19,840 nt of DNA from an uncultured Lachnospiraceae bacterium (GCA_910580195.1 CAJTWA010000062.1:1-19840); one strand, 5' to 3'. Positions 8,222-15,436 are shown, numbered from the stretch's first letter. Made by a program: numbers and translations. Notes: generated by a model not told the origin, from the sequence alone.

Positions 8222-8401
8222 GGCAATTCCGGGCATCCCTTCCTCTAAGCAAACGGTTCATGGGCGCCCTTAGTGGAGGCGAAATCCACTGCTTACGAAG
8301 ACTTAGGAAGGTCGGCTATCCTGAGTTCCTTAGTCGTAGTTAGCAGTTAGTTCGCCGGAACGTTGCCCAGTTTGTGTGAGGAAGGGATGCCCAGAATTGC
8401 C
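8222..8401 (+). ncRNA. Structured repeat element, copy 2 (complete)
   Basis: A 24-nt terminal inverted repeat closes the element: GGCAATTC (8222-8229) pairs with GAATTGCC (8394-8401), one C-A mismatch follows, then GGGCATCCCTTCCTC (8231-8245) pairs with 8378-8392. Inside are GCAAAC/GTTTGT (8249-8254/8370-8375), TGGGC/GCCCA (8261-8265/8365-8369), hairpin AGTGGA/TCCACT (8272-8290), TGCTTAC/GTTAGCA (8290-8296/8339-8345), a helix at 8300-8309/8326-8335, and hairpin GTTC/GAAC (8350-8361). Against copy 1, pairs g56-c90 and g63-c83 become a8301-t8334 and a8308-t8327, two compensatory changes. I infer selection on the folded form. It lies between rsmB and rlmN. No family is assigned. Confidence 0.7.
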
Positions 8402-8472
8402 GTCCGCAGCCACCCCCCCCCTTTCTCCCGCTATAAATAGAAAGAAAGGATAGCCAAAAGGTTGCCATCCGC
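8397..8472 (+). repeat. Pair of short TTGCCRTCCGC motifs upstream of rlmN
   Basis: TTGCCGTCCGC (8397-8407) overlaps the end of the structured element and is followed by a run of nine C residues (8413-8421). TTGCCATCCGC (8462-8472) follows 65 nt later, again ahead of a C-rich stretch. It has the same layout as the pair before murE. Confidence 0.6.
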
Positions 8473-8501
8473 AGCCAACCCCCTCCTTTCTGCCCAGTTT
8501 T

Positions 8502-8516
8502 TATACTGACAGTATA
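8502..8516. promoter_or_regulatory. Perfect 15-bp palindrome upstream of rlmN
   Basis: TATACTG and CAGTATA flank a single central A. The palindrome is about 60 nt before the rlmN start, where an operator would sit. TATACT can also serve as a -10 box on either strand, but no matching -35 box is visible 16-18 nt upstream on the + strand. I do not recognise the binding protein. Confidence 0.45.
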
Positions 8517-8575
8517 GAGAGGTATTTCCAGAATATTTAAGCAAAAGCACCCCCCTTCAATATGGAGAACATGTT

Positions 8576-9631
8576 ATGCAAAATATGCAAAAAGCAGACA
8601 TAAAGTCATACACCCAACAAGAACTCAGCGATTTCCTGCAGTCACTAGGCGAAAAGCCATTCCGCGCCAAACAGCTCTACCCATGGCTGCACAAAAAACA
8701 CGCCAAGTCCTTCGAGGAAATGACAGACATCCCTAAAAAATTAAAAGAAAAATTAATAACCACATGCAGCCTCACCGTATTGCAGCAAGCAGACATGCAG
8801 CAATCCAAGCTAGACGGCACCAGAAAATACCTCTTCACCCTCCCAGACGGAAACCTAGTAGAAAGCGTCCTCATGCATTACAGCCACGGGAACAGCGTCT
8901 GCATTTCCTCCCAAGTAGGCTGCCGGATGGGCTGCAAGTTCTGCGCCTCCACCCTAGGCGGCCTCGTCCGGAACCTCACCCCGGCAGAACTTTTAGAGCA
9001 GGTCTACCGCATCCAAGCAGATACCGGGGAGCGGGTATCGAACGTGGTAGTAATGGGCATGGGGGAACCTCTGGACAATTACGGAAACGTCCTAAAATTT
9101 ATCAAGCTCCTCTCCGACGGAAACGGCTTAAACATCAGCCAGCGCAGCATCACCCTTTCCACCTGCGGGATTGTGCCCAAAATGCGGGAATTAGCAGACG
9201 AAAAGCTGCAAATCACTTTGGCGCTGTCCCTCCATGCCCCTACGCAGGAAAAACGCATGGCCCTGCTACCGGTTGCAAAAAAATACGGCATCCAAGAAGC
9301 AGTAGACGCCTGCAAATATTATTTCCAGCAAACCGGCCGGCGCGTCACATTTGAATACAGCCTCGTGGGCGGGGCCAACGATAGCGGGGAGGACGCAAGG
9401 CAGCTTGGGGAGCTGCTTTCTGGCATGAACTGCCATGTGAACCTGATTCCGGTAAACCCCATTGGGGAGCGGGAATACCAGCCCCCCAGCCGCAAGGAAG
9501 TATTGGATTTCAAAAATAAACTTGAAAAATATGGAATAAATGTTACTATAAGAAGGGAAATGGGCCGCGACATTGACGGGGCCTGTGGACAGTTGAGAAA
9601 ACGATTTTCAGAAAGGCAGGGAGAGGGATGA
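8576..9631 (+). CDS. rlmN: Dual-specificity 23S rRNA A2503/tRNA A37 C2-methyltransferase
   Basis: RlmN is a radical-SAM enzyme that places a methyl group on C2 of A2503 in 23S rRNA and, in some bacteria, A37 of certain tRNAs. The iron-sulfur motif CRMGCKFC gives ligands C116, C120 and C123. C337 in DIDGACGQLRKRF is the methyl-carrying cysteine of the mechanism. At 351 residues it has the normal length. GGAG at 8564-8567 sits 8 nt before the ATG. It is the first gene of a new block after the repeat-rich 7928-8575 gap. Its stop overlaps the next start as ATGA, so stp is translationally coupled to it. Confidence 0.96.
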   Translation: MQNMQKADIKSYTQQELSDFLQSLGEKPFRAKQLYPWLHKKHAKSFEEMTDIPKKLKEKLITTCSLTVLQQADMQQSKLDGTRKYLFTLPDGNLVESVLMHYSHGNSVCISSQVGCRMGCKFCASTLGGLVRNLTPAELLEQVYRIQADTGERVSNVVVMGMGEPLDNYGNVLKFIKLLSDGNGLNISQRSITLSTCGIVPKMRELADEKLQITLALSLHAPTQEKRMALLPVAKKYGIQEAVDACKYYFQQTGRRVTFEYSLVGGANDSGEDARQLGELLSGMNCHVNLIPVNPIGEREYQPPSRKEVLDFKNKLEKYGINVTIRREMGRDIDGACGQLRKRFSERQGEG

Positions 9632-10374
9632 AGACTTTTTCCAGAACGGATACGGGGAGAAGGCGTGACATGAACCAAGACTATGTGTATACCTCTGAAA
9701 CGCCAGTTGGAAATCTGCCGAACCTGTATATTTTAGCAGACGGCATGGGCGGCCATAATGCAGGGGATTATGCCTCCCGGTATACCGTAGAAGTGATTGT
9801 AGCTTCTGTGAGGAACAGCAGCGGGCAGTCGCCGGTTTCCATTCTAAGGAGCGCCATCCAAGAGGCGAACCAAGCGGTAATGGAAAAAGCCCAGACAGAC
9901 ATTGATTTGGAGGGCATGGGGACTACGGTTGTAGTAGCCACCCAGTCAGGGCAGGAACTGTGCGTGGCAAATGTGGGGGACAGCAGGCTTTACCTTGCAG
10001 GCAGCACATTCCGCCAGATTACCAAGGACCATTCCTATGTGCAGGAAATGGTACGCCGGGGTGAGATTTCCAAAGAGGCCGCAAGGACCCACCCCGACCG
10101 GAATATCATCACTAGGGCTGTCGGAGGCGGGCGGGCAATTGAAGTAGACTTTTTTGAGGTAGGCCTTGCGGAAGGGGACCAAATCCTGATGTGCTCGGAC
10201 GGCCTGACCGATATGCTGGAAGATGAAGAAATATTTGAAATTATAAAGGAAAATCAGGATGTGCAGGAGGCCATGGACGAATTGGTGGAGGCAGCCAACG
10301 ACTATGGAGGGAATGATAATATTACAATCATTTTGACAGAGCCATTTTCTTCAGGTGAGGTGAAAATATGTTAA
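9628..10374 (+). CDS. stp: PP2C-type protein Ser/Thr phosphatase
   Basis: This soluble metal-dependent phosphatase (PrpC/Stp family) reverses phosphorylation by the kinase encoded next. The 248-residue protein has the PP2C motifs in order: NQD with D18, LADGMGGHNAG with D38 and G39, NVGDSRLYL, ITKDHS, ITRAVGG, CSDGLTDML with D191, and GGNDNITIIL with D230. The aspartates are the metal ligands expected for the family. Its start overlaps the rlmN stop by 4 nt and its stop overlaps the kinase start by 7 nt, so the phosphatase and kinase are made together. Likely targets in this setting are PrkC itself, translation factors and cell-wall proteins; this is family knowledge. Confidence 0.96.
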   Translation: MKTFSRTDTGRRRDMNQDYVYTSETPVGNLPNLYILADGMGGHNAGDYASRYTVEVIVASVRNSSGQSPVSILRSAIQEANQAVMEKAQTDIDLEGMGTTVVVATQSGQELCVANVGDSRLYLAGSTFRQITKDHSYVQEMVRRGEISKEAARTHPDRNIITRAVGGGRAIEVDFFEVGLAEGDQILMCSDGLTDMLEDEEIFEIIKENQDVQEAMDELVEAANDYGGNDNITIILTEPFSSGEVKIC

Positions 10375-12482
10375 GAGAGGGAATCTATCTTGCAGATAGA
10401 TATGAAATTGTAGGAAAAGTAGGGGCCGGGGGGATGGCGGACGTCTATAAGGCGAAGGACCATACCCTTGGGCGTTTTGTAGGGATTAAGGTGCTGAAGC
10501 CGGAATTTTCCGAGGATGTGAATTTTGTAACGAAGTTCCGTACAGAAGCCCAGTCCGCAGCAGGGCTGGAGCACCCGAATATTGTAAATATTTATGATGT
10601 AGGGAGCGAGAATTCCATCCATTTTATCGTGATGGAGTATGTGGAAGGCATCACCCTAAAGACGTATATTGAAAAAAAGGGGCAGCTTTCCTTTAAAGAG
10701 GCAGTCAGCATTGCCATCCAAGTAGGCCGGGGCATTGAAGCAGCCCATAACAAGCATATTATCCACCGGGACATTAAGCCCCAGAATATTATCATTTCCA
10801 CGGAAGGCAAGGTGAAAGTGACGGATTTCGGCATTGCCCGGGTAGCCAACGCCAATACCATCAATTCCGAGGTGATGGGGTCCGTCCACTACGCCTCCCC
10901 AGAGCAGGCAAGGAATGGGTTTGTGGATGGGAAGAGCGACATTTATTCCCTCGGGATTGTCATGTATGAGATGGTGACTGGCCGGGTGCCTTTTGACGGG
11001 GAATCTACGGTGGCCGTTGCCATCCAGCATTTGCAGGAGGAAATGGTGGTGCCAAGCGCCTACGCCCCAGACCTGCCCGTAAGCATTGAAAAAATTATTT
11101 TAAAATGTACCCAGAAAAGCCCGGACAGGCGTTACGATACCATCAGCGACCTCCTGATGGACTTAAAGAAAGCCTTAATCAGCCCAGACGAAGATTTCGT
11201 GGTAATGGTGCCCCTTGGGCAGCAGGACAAGACCCGGGTAGTCAAGCAGGAAGAGGTGGAAACCATCAAGCAGCAGGCCCGGAACATGTACCGGGAAGAG
11301 CTGGCAGAAGAGGAAGAAGAGGACGAAGAAGAGGAGGACGAGGAAGAGGAGGACGATGACGACGGGTTTTTGAACCCGAAAATGGAAAAAGCCGTCACAA
11401 TCATGGGGATTGTGGCAGCCATCATTATCGTTGGGATTATCGTCTATATCGGCGGCAGCTTCATGGGCCTGTTCAAATTCGGCGGCACGGAAAAAGAGGA
11501 CAAGAAGGAGCCGGAGCAGAAGCAGGAAGAGGTAAAAGACGATGAGGGGCAGGAGGAAGAGAAACCGCAGGCAGAGCAGGTGGAAATGATTGATGTCAAA
11601 GGCTATACGTTTGACGAAGCGCTGGACGCTTTGAACAACATACATCTGGGCCTTGAAAGGGGCGGGGAAGAATCTTCGGAGGAATACCCCGAAGGCCAGA
11701 TTGTGTCCCAAAGCGTAGAAGAGGGGACCATGGTGGATAAAAATACTACCATCACAGTCATTATCAGCAGCGGCGCAGGGGAATTTGACGCGCCGGACGT
11801 AAAAGGCAGGCCAAAAGGAGAGGCAGAAAGCATCTTAACCCAAGCAGGGCTGCTGACGGCATACGACTACCAGCATGACGACAATGTCCCCAGCGACCAA
11901 GTGATTTCCCAGAACCCCGAAGCGGGCGCCAAGGTGAAAAAGGGCGATACCGTCACAATTATCTTAAGCAGGGGCAGGGAAACCTTCCAAGTGCCGGATG
12001 TCCGGAATACGCCCGAAGCAGACGCAAAAGCGCAGTTAGAAGGCCTTGGGCTCGTAGTAGCCAGCACTTCCAGCGACTATTCCGACGATATTGCAGAAGG
12101 CAATGTGATAAGCCAGAGCATTTCCCCATGGAAAACGGTGGAAACAGGGACCCAGATTACGTTGGTTATCAGCTTAGGCAAGAAGATAACCACCCAGTAT
12201 TATTCCCTGAATAATTATAACATTGAACTTCCGGGGCACATCCCCTTGGACTCTACCCGGGTAGAAGCAAAAATCACCCTCCACAAATCCGAAGGGGACG
12301 AGGTGATTAACACTTGGACAGCAACCGCCTTCCCTTACACCGTCAACGTGTCCAATATCGAAAATTGCGACCGGGGATATTTTGTCATTGAGTGGGAATG
12401 GAGCTATATGGACGAAGACGACGCCGAGGTTACAGAAACAGACAAGACCGTCATAGAAGGCGTTCCCTTCACGCAAAGTTAA
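10368..12482 (+). CDS. prkC: PASTA-domain membrane Ser/Thr protein kinase
   Basis: PrkC senses muropeptides or lipid II through extracellular PASTA repeats. The kinase domain (about 12-270) has GAGGMADVY, lysine K41 in VGIK (the usual second residue is Ala, here Gly), HRDIKPQN (133-140) and DFG (153-155). A cytoplasmic linker carries 19 consecutive Asp/Glu residues at 314-332. One membrane span runs at about 343-363. Three PASTA repeats follow at about 404-469, 473-536 and 540-605, then an extra domain of about 100 residues rich in beta-type sequence and aromatics (606-704), as seen in some clostridial homologues. The ATG overlaps the stp stop; GGTGAGGTG is the binding site. The next gene, rsgA, starts 174 nt downstream across a tandem array. 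Confidence 0.96.
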   Translation: MLREGIYLADRYEIVGKVGAGGMADVYKAKDHTLGRFVGIKVLKPEFSEDVNFVTKFRTEAQSAAGLEHPNIVNIYDVGSENSIHFIVMEYVEGITLKTYIEKKGQLSFKEAVSIAIQVGRGIEAAHNKHIIHRDIKPQNIIISTEGKVKVTDFGIARVANANTINSEVMGSVHYASPEQARNGFVDGKSDIYSLGIVMYEMVTGRVPFDGESTVAVAIQHLQEEMVVPSAYAPDLPVSIEKIILKCTQKSPDRRYDTISDLLMDLKKALISPDEDFVVMVPLGQQDKTRVVKQEEVETIKQQARNMYREELAEEEEEDEEEEDEEEEDDDDGFLNPKMEKAVTIMGIVAAIIIVGIIVYIGGSFMGLFKFGGTEKEDKKEPEQKQEEVKDDEGQEEEKPQAEQVEMIDVKGYTFDEALDALNNIHLGLERGGEESSEEYPEGQIVSQSVEEGTMVDKNTTITVIISSGAGEFDAPDVKGRPKGEAESILTQAGLLTAYDYQHDDNVPSDQVISQNPEAGAKVKKGDTVTIILSRGRETFQVPDVRNTPEADAKAQLEGLGLVVASTSSDYSDDIAEGNVISQSISPWKTVETGTQITLVISLGKKITTQYYSLNNYNIELPGHIPLDSTRVEAKITLHKSEGDEVINTWTATAFPYTVNVSNIENCDRGYFVIEWEWSYMDEDDAEVTETDKTVIEGVPFTQS

Positions 12483-12488
12483 AAAATT

Positions 12489-12678
12489 GGAAAGCCAAAG
12501 GATTATGAAGGGAAACTGAAAAAACTGGAAAGCCAAAGGATTATGAAGGGAAACTGAAAAAACTGGGAAACCAGAGGATTATGAAGGGAAACTGAAAAAA
12601 CTGAGAAACCAAAGGATTATGAAGGGAAACTGAAAAAACTGGAAAGCCAAAGGATTATGAAAGGTAAAATTATAAAAG
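12489..12678 (+). repeat. 38-bp tandem array ending in the rsgA start region
   Basis: Four full units begin at 12489, 12527, 12565 and 12603. A fifth, 12641-12678, contains the real rsgA ribosome binding site and start codon and then diverges. Units 1 and 2 are identical; units 3 and 4 differ from them at about three positions. Each unit contains AAAGGATT or AGAGGATT followed by ATG. The high identity points to recent expansion or to selection holding the units uniform. Confidence 0.92.
12505..12633 (+). other. Four tandem mini-ORFs (Met-Lys-Gly-Asn-stop) before rsgA
   Basis: ATGAAGGGAAACTGA occurs unchanged at 12505-12519, 12543-12557, 12581-12595 and 12619-12633, each 38 nt apart and each preceded by the same kind of binding site as rsgA. 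The rsgA protein begins Met-Lys-Gly-Lys, so these are copies of its start closed by a stop codon. Translation is not proven; the site-to-ATG gap is short (2 nt) in all copies, including rsgA itself. They could act as decoy starts or as a leader that controls re-initiation. Confidence 0.55.
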
Positions 12679-13535
12679 GGATTGCCGGCTTTTATTACGT
12701 GCATGTGGAAGATGCCGGGGTCTTTGAATGTAAGGCAAAAGGGATTTTTCGCAAGGAAAAAATAAAGCCCCTCGTCGGGGACAACGTGGAGATTGACATC
12801 ATCAGCCTAGAAGAAAAAACAGGGAACGTCATAAAAATACACAGCCGCAAGAACGAGCTAGTCCGCCCGGCTGTTTCAAATGTAGACCAAGCCCTCGTCA
12901 TCTTTGCAGCAGACAAGCCAAAACCAAACTTCAACCTGCTGGACCGTTTTCTGGTGATGATGGCTCAGCAGCAGGTGGAAACTGCCATCTGCTTCAACAA
13001 ACAGGATTTGGTAGGGGAGCAGGAGCTGGAACGCTTAAAGGGCATTTACCGCGCCTGCGGCTGCCAAGTCTTATTTGCCAGCGCAAAAGAGGAGTCAGGG
13101 CTGGCAGGCCTCCAAAAAATCCTAGACCAGAAAACCACCGCAGTAGCCGGCCCTTCCGGCGCAGGGAAATCTTCCCTTATCAACCTGCTCCAGCCAGGCG
13201 CCGGCATGGAAACAGGGGATATCAGCGAAAAAATCGCCCGGGGCAGGCACACCACCCGCCACTCCCAATTAATCCACATCAAAGGCCAGGCCTACATCGT
13301 AGACACGCCGGGCTTTAGTTCCATGTACCTGCCGGGGATGGATTGCCAAGAGCTGAAATCTTATTTCCGGGAATTTCAGGAGTACGAAGGGAGCTGCCGG
13401 TTCCAAGGCTGCAGCCATACCCACGAGCCGGGCTGCAGCGTAAAAGAAGCCCTCGGGGCAGGGAAAATCAGCCCCATACGCTATGAAAATTATGTCATGC
13501 TCTACGAAGAACTGAAACAGATGAAAAAGTATTAA
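12657..13535 (+). CDS. rsgA: Ribosome small-subunit GTPase RsgA (YloQ)
   Basis: RsgA is a circularly permuted GTPase that acts in late 30S assembly; in Firmicutes it is a known substrate of PrkC and is inhibited by (p)ppGpp. The 292-residue protein has an N-terminal OB fold (about 1-70), then GTPase motifs in permuted order: NKQD (114-117), GPSGAGKSS (165-173), RGRHTT (195-200) and DTPGF (216-220). The C-terminal zinc knuckle uses C247, C252, H254 and C260. The start is fixed by the conserved MKGKIIKGIAGFYYV opening. Its initiation region is the last unit of a tandem array, so expression is probably tuned by the four upstream mini-ORFs. Its place downstream of stp-prkC is the standard one. 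Confidence 0.96.
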   Translation: MKGKIIKGIAGFYYVHVEDAGVFECKAKGIFRKEKIKPLVGDNVEIDIISLEEKTGNVIKIHSRKNELVRPAVSNVDQALVIFAADKPKPNFNLLDRFLVMMAQQQVETAICFNKQDLVGEQELERLKGIYRACGCQVLFASAKEESGLAGLQKILDQKTTAVAGPSGAGKSSLINLLQPGAGMETGDISEKIARGRHTTRHSQLIHIKGQAYIVDTPGFSSMYLPGMDCQELKSYFREFQEYEGSCRFQGCSHTHEPGCSVKEALGAGKISPIRYENYVMLYEELKQMKKY

Positions 13536-13608
13536 AGGGCTGCCATAAGAATTCCTGAAAGAAGCTCCGAATTAAAACAATCCCACAACAAACCAAAGGA
13601 GAACTACT

Positions 13609-14265
13609 ATGAATAATTATTTATCTCCCTCAATTTTATCTGCCGATTTCACCCGCTTAGGCGAGCAGCTTCAGGCCATTGATGCAGCCGGGGCAGAATA
13701 CGTCCATATCGACGTCATGGACGGGGTCTTCGTGCCCAGCATTTCCTTCGGGATGCCCGTCATAAAGTCCATCCGCCCCTGCACCAGCCGGGTCTTTGAC
13801 GTCCACCTGATGATAGAAGAGCCCGTGCGTTATTTGAAAGAATTTGCGGACTGCGGCGCAGACATTATCACCGTCCACGCCGAGGCCTGCAAGCACCTTG
13901 ACCGGACCGTAGAAGCCATCCGGGAATTAGGCCTGCGCCCAGCCGTAGCCTTGAACCCGGCCACTAGCTTAAGCGCCCTTGACTATGTCCTGCCCAAGCT
14001 CGACATGGTGCTGGTAATGCTGGTAAACCCCGGCTTCGGCGGCCAGAAGCTGATCCCCTATACCATAGAAAAAGTCCGGGAGCTGCGCAGCCTCGTGGAA
14101 AAGCGCGGCCTTTCCACAAATATTGAAGTAGACGGCGGCGTAACCCTTACGAATGTCACAGAGATTTTAGAAGCTGGGGCAAACGTGATTGTGTCAGGAA
14201 GTTCCATTTTCAAAGGGGATATTTTTGGAAATACAGAACAATTCCTGAAGCTGATGGAAAAGTAG
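13609..14265 (+). CDS. rpe: Ribulose-phosphate 3-epimerase
   Basis: Rpe interconverts ribulose 5-phosphate and xylulose 5-phosphate in the pentose phosphate pathway. The 218-residue TIM barrel shows SPSILSADF near the N-terminus, the metal and catalytic residues H33, D35 (in VHIDVMDGVFVP), H66 (in DVHLMI) and D175 (in IEVDGGV), and the phosphate loop VNPGFGGQ (139-146). AAAGGAG precedes the ATG at a good distance. The 73-nt gap after rsgA has no obvious terminator. In related genomes thiN follows directly; here 1.7 kb of accessory DNA intervenes. Confidence 0.96.
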   Translation: MNNYLSPSILSADFTRLGEQLQAIDAAGAEYVHIDVMDGVFVPSISFGMPVIKSIRPCTSRVFDVHLMIEEPVRYLKEFADCGADIITVHAEACKHLDRTVEAIRELGLRPAVALNPATSLSALDYVLPKLDMVLVMLVNPGFGGQKLIPYTIEKVRELRSLVEKRGLSTNIEVDGGVTLTNVTEILEAGANVIVSGSSIFKGDIFGNTEQFLKLMEK

Positions 14266-14349
14266 GGATAACATTGGCACAAAATACGGGGTATACCATT
14301 TTTTCATGGGTTGTCTGCCCAGCTAGCCAATTGGGAGATTGACGAATAT

Positions 14350-14382
14350 GGGGTGCGTGGGACGAAAAAATCTGCGCACCTC
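14350..14382. repeat. Hairpin-forming inverted repeat between rpe and the toxin gene
   Basis: GGGGTGCG (14350-14357) pairs with CGCACCTC (14375-14382) over 8 bp with one G-T pair and a 17-nt loop containing a run of six A. It could end transcription of the - strand toxin operon or mark the insert boundary. No T-run follows on either strand. Confidence 0.3.
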
Positions 14383-14395
14383 GCTTGTGCAGGAG

Positions 14396-14710
14396 CTACT
14401 GCGCCAGATTCTCGTAATCCTGTAAGTCGTGGTAGATGCCGTCGACGTAAACTGTATTGCCATCTATGCGGTATAGCATGAAATATTTGTGTTGCTTAAA
14501 ATGAATCGTTCTATAACCCAAAGCCCTTAACTTGGTATCTTCACATAGTTTAAGGTTTCCGGCAATATGGGAGAGACACAGTTTAGTGCCGTCGGCATCT
14601 CTAATTACATTGTCCGCCGCTTGCTCATTCCCTAATTGATAAAGGATATAATAAATGATTTGCTCAAACTGTTCTCTGGCTGGGTCAGTTAAGACAACTT
14701 TATAACCCAT
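14396..14710 (-). CDS. RelE/ParE-family toxin
   Basis: The 104-residue protein has the RelE/ParE fold pattern: an opening MGYKVVLTDPAREQFEQI with strand then helix, a mid-protein LKLCEDTKLRALGYRTI, and a closing YFMLYRIDGNTVYVDGIYHDLQDYENL that matches the last strands of the family. Members cut mRNA on the ribosome or poison gyrase; which applies here cannot be read from the sequence. I chose ATG 14710, preceded by CAGGGAAAAAT, over an upstream in-frame TTG at 14731. The start overlaps the antitoxin stop by 11 nt, so the pair is coupled with antitoxin first. The gene opposes the housekeeping genes around it. Confidence 0.85.
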   Translation of the reverse strand: MGYKVVLTDPAREQFEQIIYYILYQLGNEQAADNVIRDADGTKLCLSHIAGNLKLCEDTKLRALGYRTIHFKQHKYFMLYRIDGNTVYVDGIYHDLQDYENLAQ

Positions 14711-14939
14711 ATTTTTCCCTGATTTCTGCAAGAGCCTGCCCCATTTCCATACAGTTCCCCTCCGCTGCTTGTTTTCTGGAAAACTCTAATTCTCTGTAAA
14801 TATCCTCTTTGCTCTTTAACGGAAATGGACAATTATTATATTGTTTCTGGAAAAGTTTCCTAGTAAAATCTTGTATCTTAACTAAATCAGTTTCCGGCAG
14901 AGCCTTCATCATGGAAACTGTATTCTCAAGAGTGTTCAT
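14700..14939 (-). CDS. Antitoxin of the RelE/ParE-like pair
   Basis: The 79-residue acidic protein begins MNTLENTVSMMKALPETD. It has a helical N-terminal part, likely for dimer or DNA binding, and a C-terminal amphipathic part (SKEDIYRELEFSRKQAAEG) that would wrap the toxin. Order, size and overlap with a RelE-like gene support the antitoxin role. I cannot place it in a named antitoxin fold. A strong AAAGGAGGGG binding site lies immediately upstream of ATG 14939; an in-frame start 13 codons earlier lacks this. TATAAT on the - strand at 15003-15008 is a likely -10 box, with only a poor -35 match. Confidence 0.75.
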   Translation of the reverse strand: MNTLENTVSMMKALPETDLVKIQDFTRKLFQKQYNNCPFPLKSKEDIYRELEFSRKQAAEGNCMEMGQALAEIREKYGL

Positions 14940-15011
14940 ATTGCCCCTCCTTTTGGGATTAAAAATCAATTCCCTCAATAATTCTTATCATAGATTTTCT
15001 TAATTATAACA

Positions 15012-15280
15012 TCTTATCAGTAAAGAAGAAACTGCTTTTGGAGGAAAACATAAAATTTCCCTAGTTACATAGCGTGCGTACAAATGGCGGAAGATGGATG
15101 CCAGATAAAGACGAAATAAAAAAGCTTTTTTCGGAAGGTAAAGGCATAAATTAAGAAAATTAGCCACACGAAAGATTACTTTGCGACAGCGTCCGCAGAT
15201 ATAGCGAGCATCGGATTGCGTTAGGCACAATCCCAACTACAAAGCCTTTTAAGAAAAGGATAGAAGAATGTTAATTGATA
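15012..15280. other. Gene-free stretch between the two toxin-antitoxin loci
   Basis: No gene or RNA is recognised. A short hairpin, CCTTTT/AAAAGG, lies near 15245-15260. A - strand open frame of 78 codons (15000-15236) has no family resemblance or good start and is not called. Confidence 0.4.
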
Positions 15281-15289
15281 TGTTATAAT
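15281..15289 (+). promoter_or_regulatory. Extended -10 promoter of the small toxin mRNA
   Basis: TGTTATAAT is a full extended -10 (TG-N-TATAAT). No TTGACA-like box lies 17 nt upstream, which is common for extended -10 promoters. Transcription would start near 15296, giving a 5' leader of about 40 nt. Confidence 0.55.
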
Positions 15290-15307
15290 TCTTGTGTTGT
15301 CCAACCT

Positions 15308-15331
15308 ACACCCGGCAACGGGAGGGGGTGT
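15308..15331 (+). promoter_or_regulatory. 5' leader hairpin covering the toxin ribosome binding site
   Basis: ACACCC (15308-15313) can pair with GGGTGT (15326-15331), which is part of the binding site GGGAGGGGGTG. An alternative hairpin, CCCG/CGGG with a GCAA loop, lies at 15311-15322. Occlusion of the start site by a leader hairpin is a known feature of Fst-type toxin mRNAs. Confidence 0.45.
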
Positions 15332-15333
15332 TT

Positions 15334-15354
15334 ACATGGAGTTTGTCATATCTT
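15334..15354 (+). repeat. Direct repeat, copy a (toxin start region)
   Basis: ACATGGA and GTCATATCTT, separated by four bases, include the toxin start codon. Copy b at 15519-15538 has the same two blocks with a three-base separator. Any - strand RNA from copy b is therefore antisense to the toxin translation start. Confidence 0.7.
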
Positions 15355-15434
15355 TTATAGTCGCTGTTGCGGCTGGTGTAGCCTGCCACTACATCATCAA
15401 ATGGCTTGACAGTGACCGAAAGGACAACAAATAG
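15336..15434 (+). CDS. Small membrane peptide, likely type I toxin (Fst/Ldr-like)
   Basis: The 32-residue peptide begins MEFVISFIVAVAAG, continues hydrophobic to about residue 21, and ends KWLDSDRKDNK. One membrane helix followed by W-L-D and a charged tail is the layout of Fst/Ldr-type type I toxins, which damage the membrane. The binding site GGGAGGGGGTG ends 5-6 nt before ATG 15336. The peptide has its own extended -10 promoter and leader hairpin. A convergent promoter, a shared terminator and a repeated start-site sequence downstream complete a type I module. Toxicity is inference. Alternatives are a small membrane regulator of another protein or a chance ORF; the strong binding site and flanking RNA signals argue against chance. 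Confidence 0.65.
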   Translation: MEFVISFIVAVAAGVACHYIIKWLDSDRKDNK

Positions 15435-15436
15435 CC

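Noticed and set aside
11175..11711. 178-codon - strand frame rich in Ser/Phe/Leu opposite prkC
   Set aside because: It is the complement of the acidic and PASTA-coding part of prkC; its composition reflects the Asp/Glu codons on the other strand.
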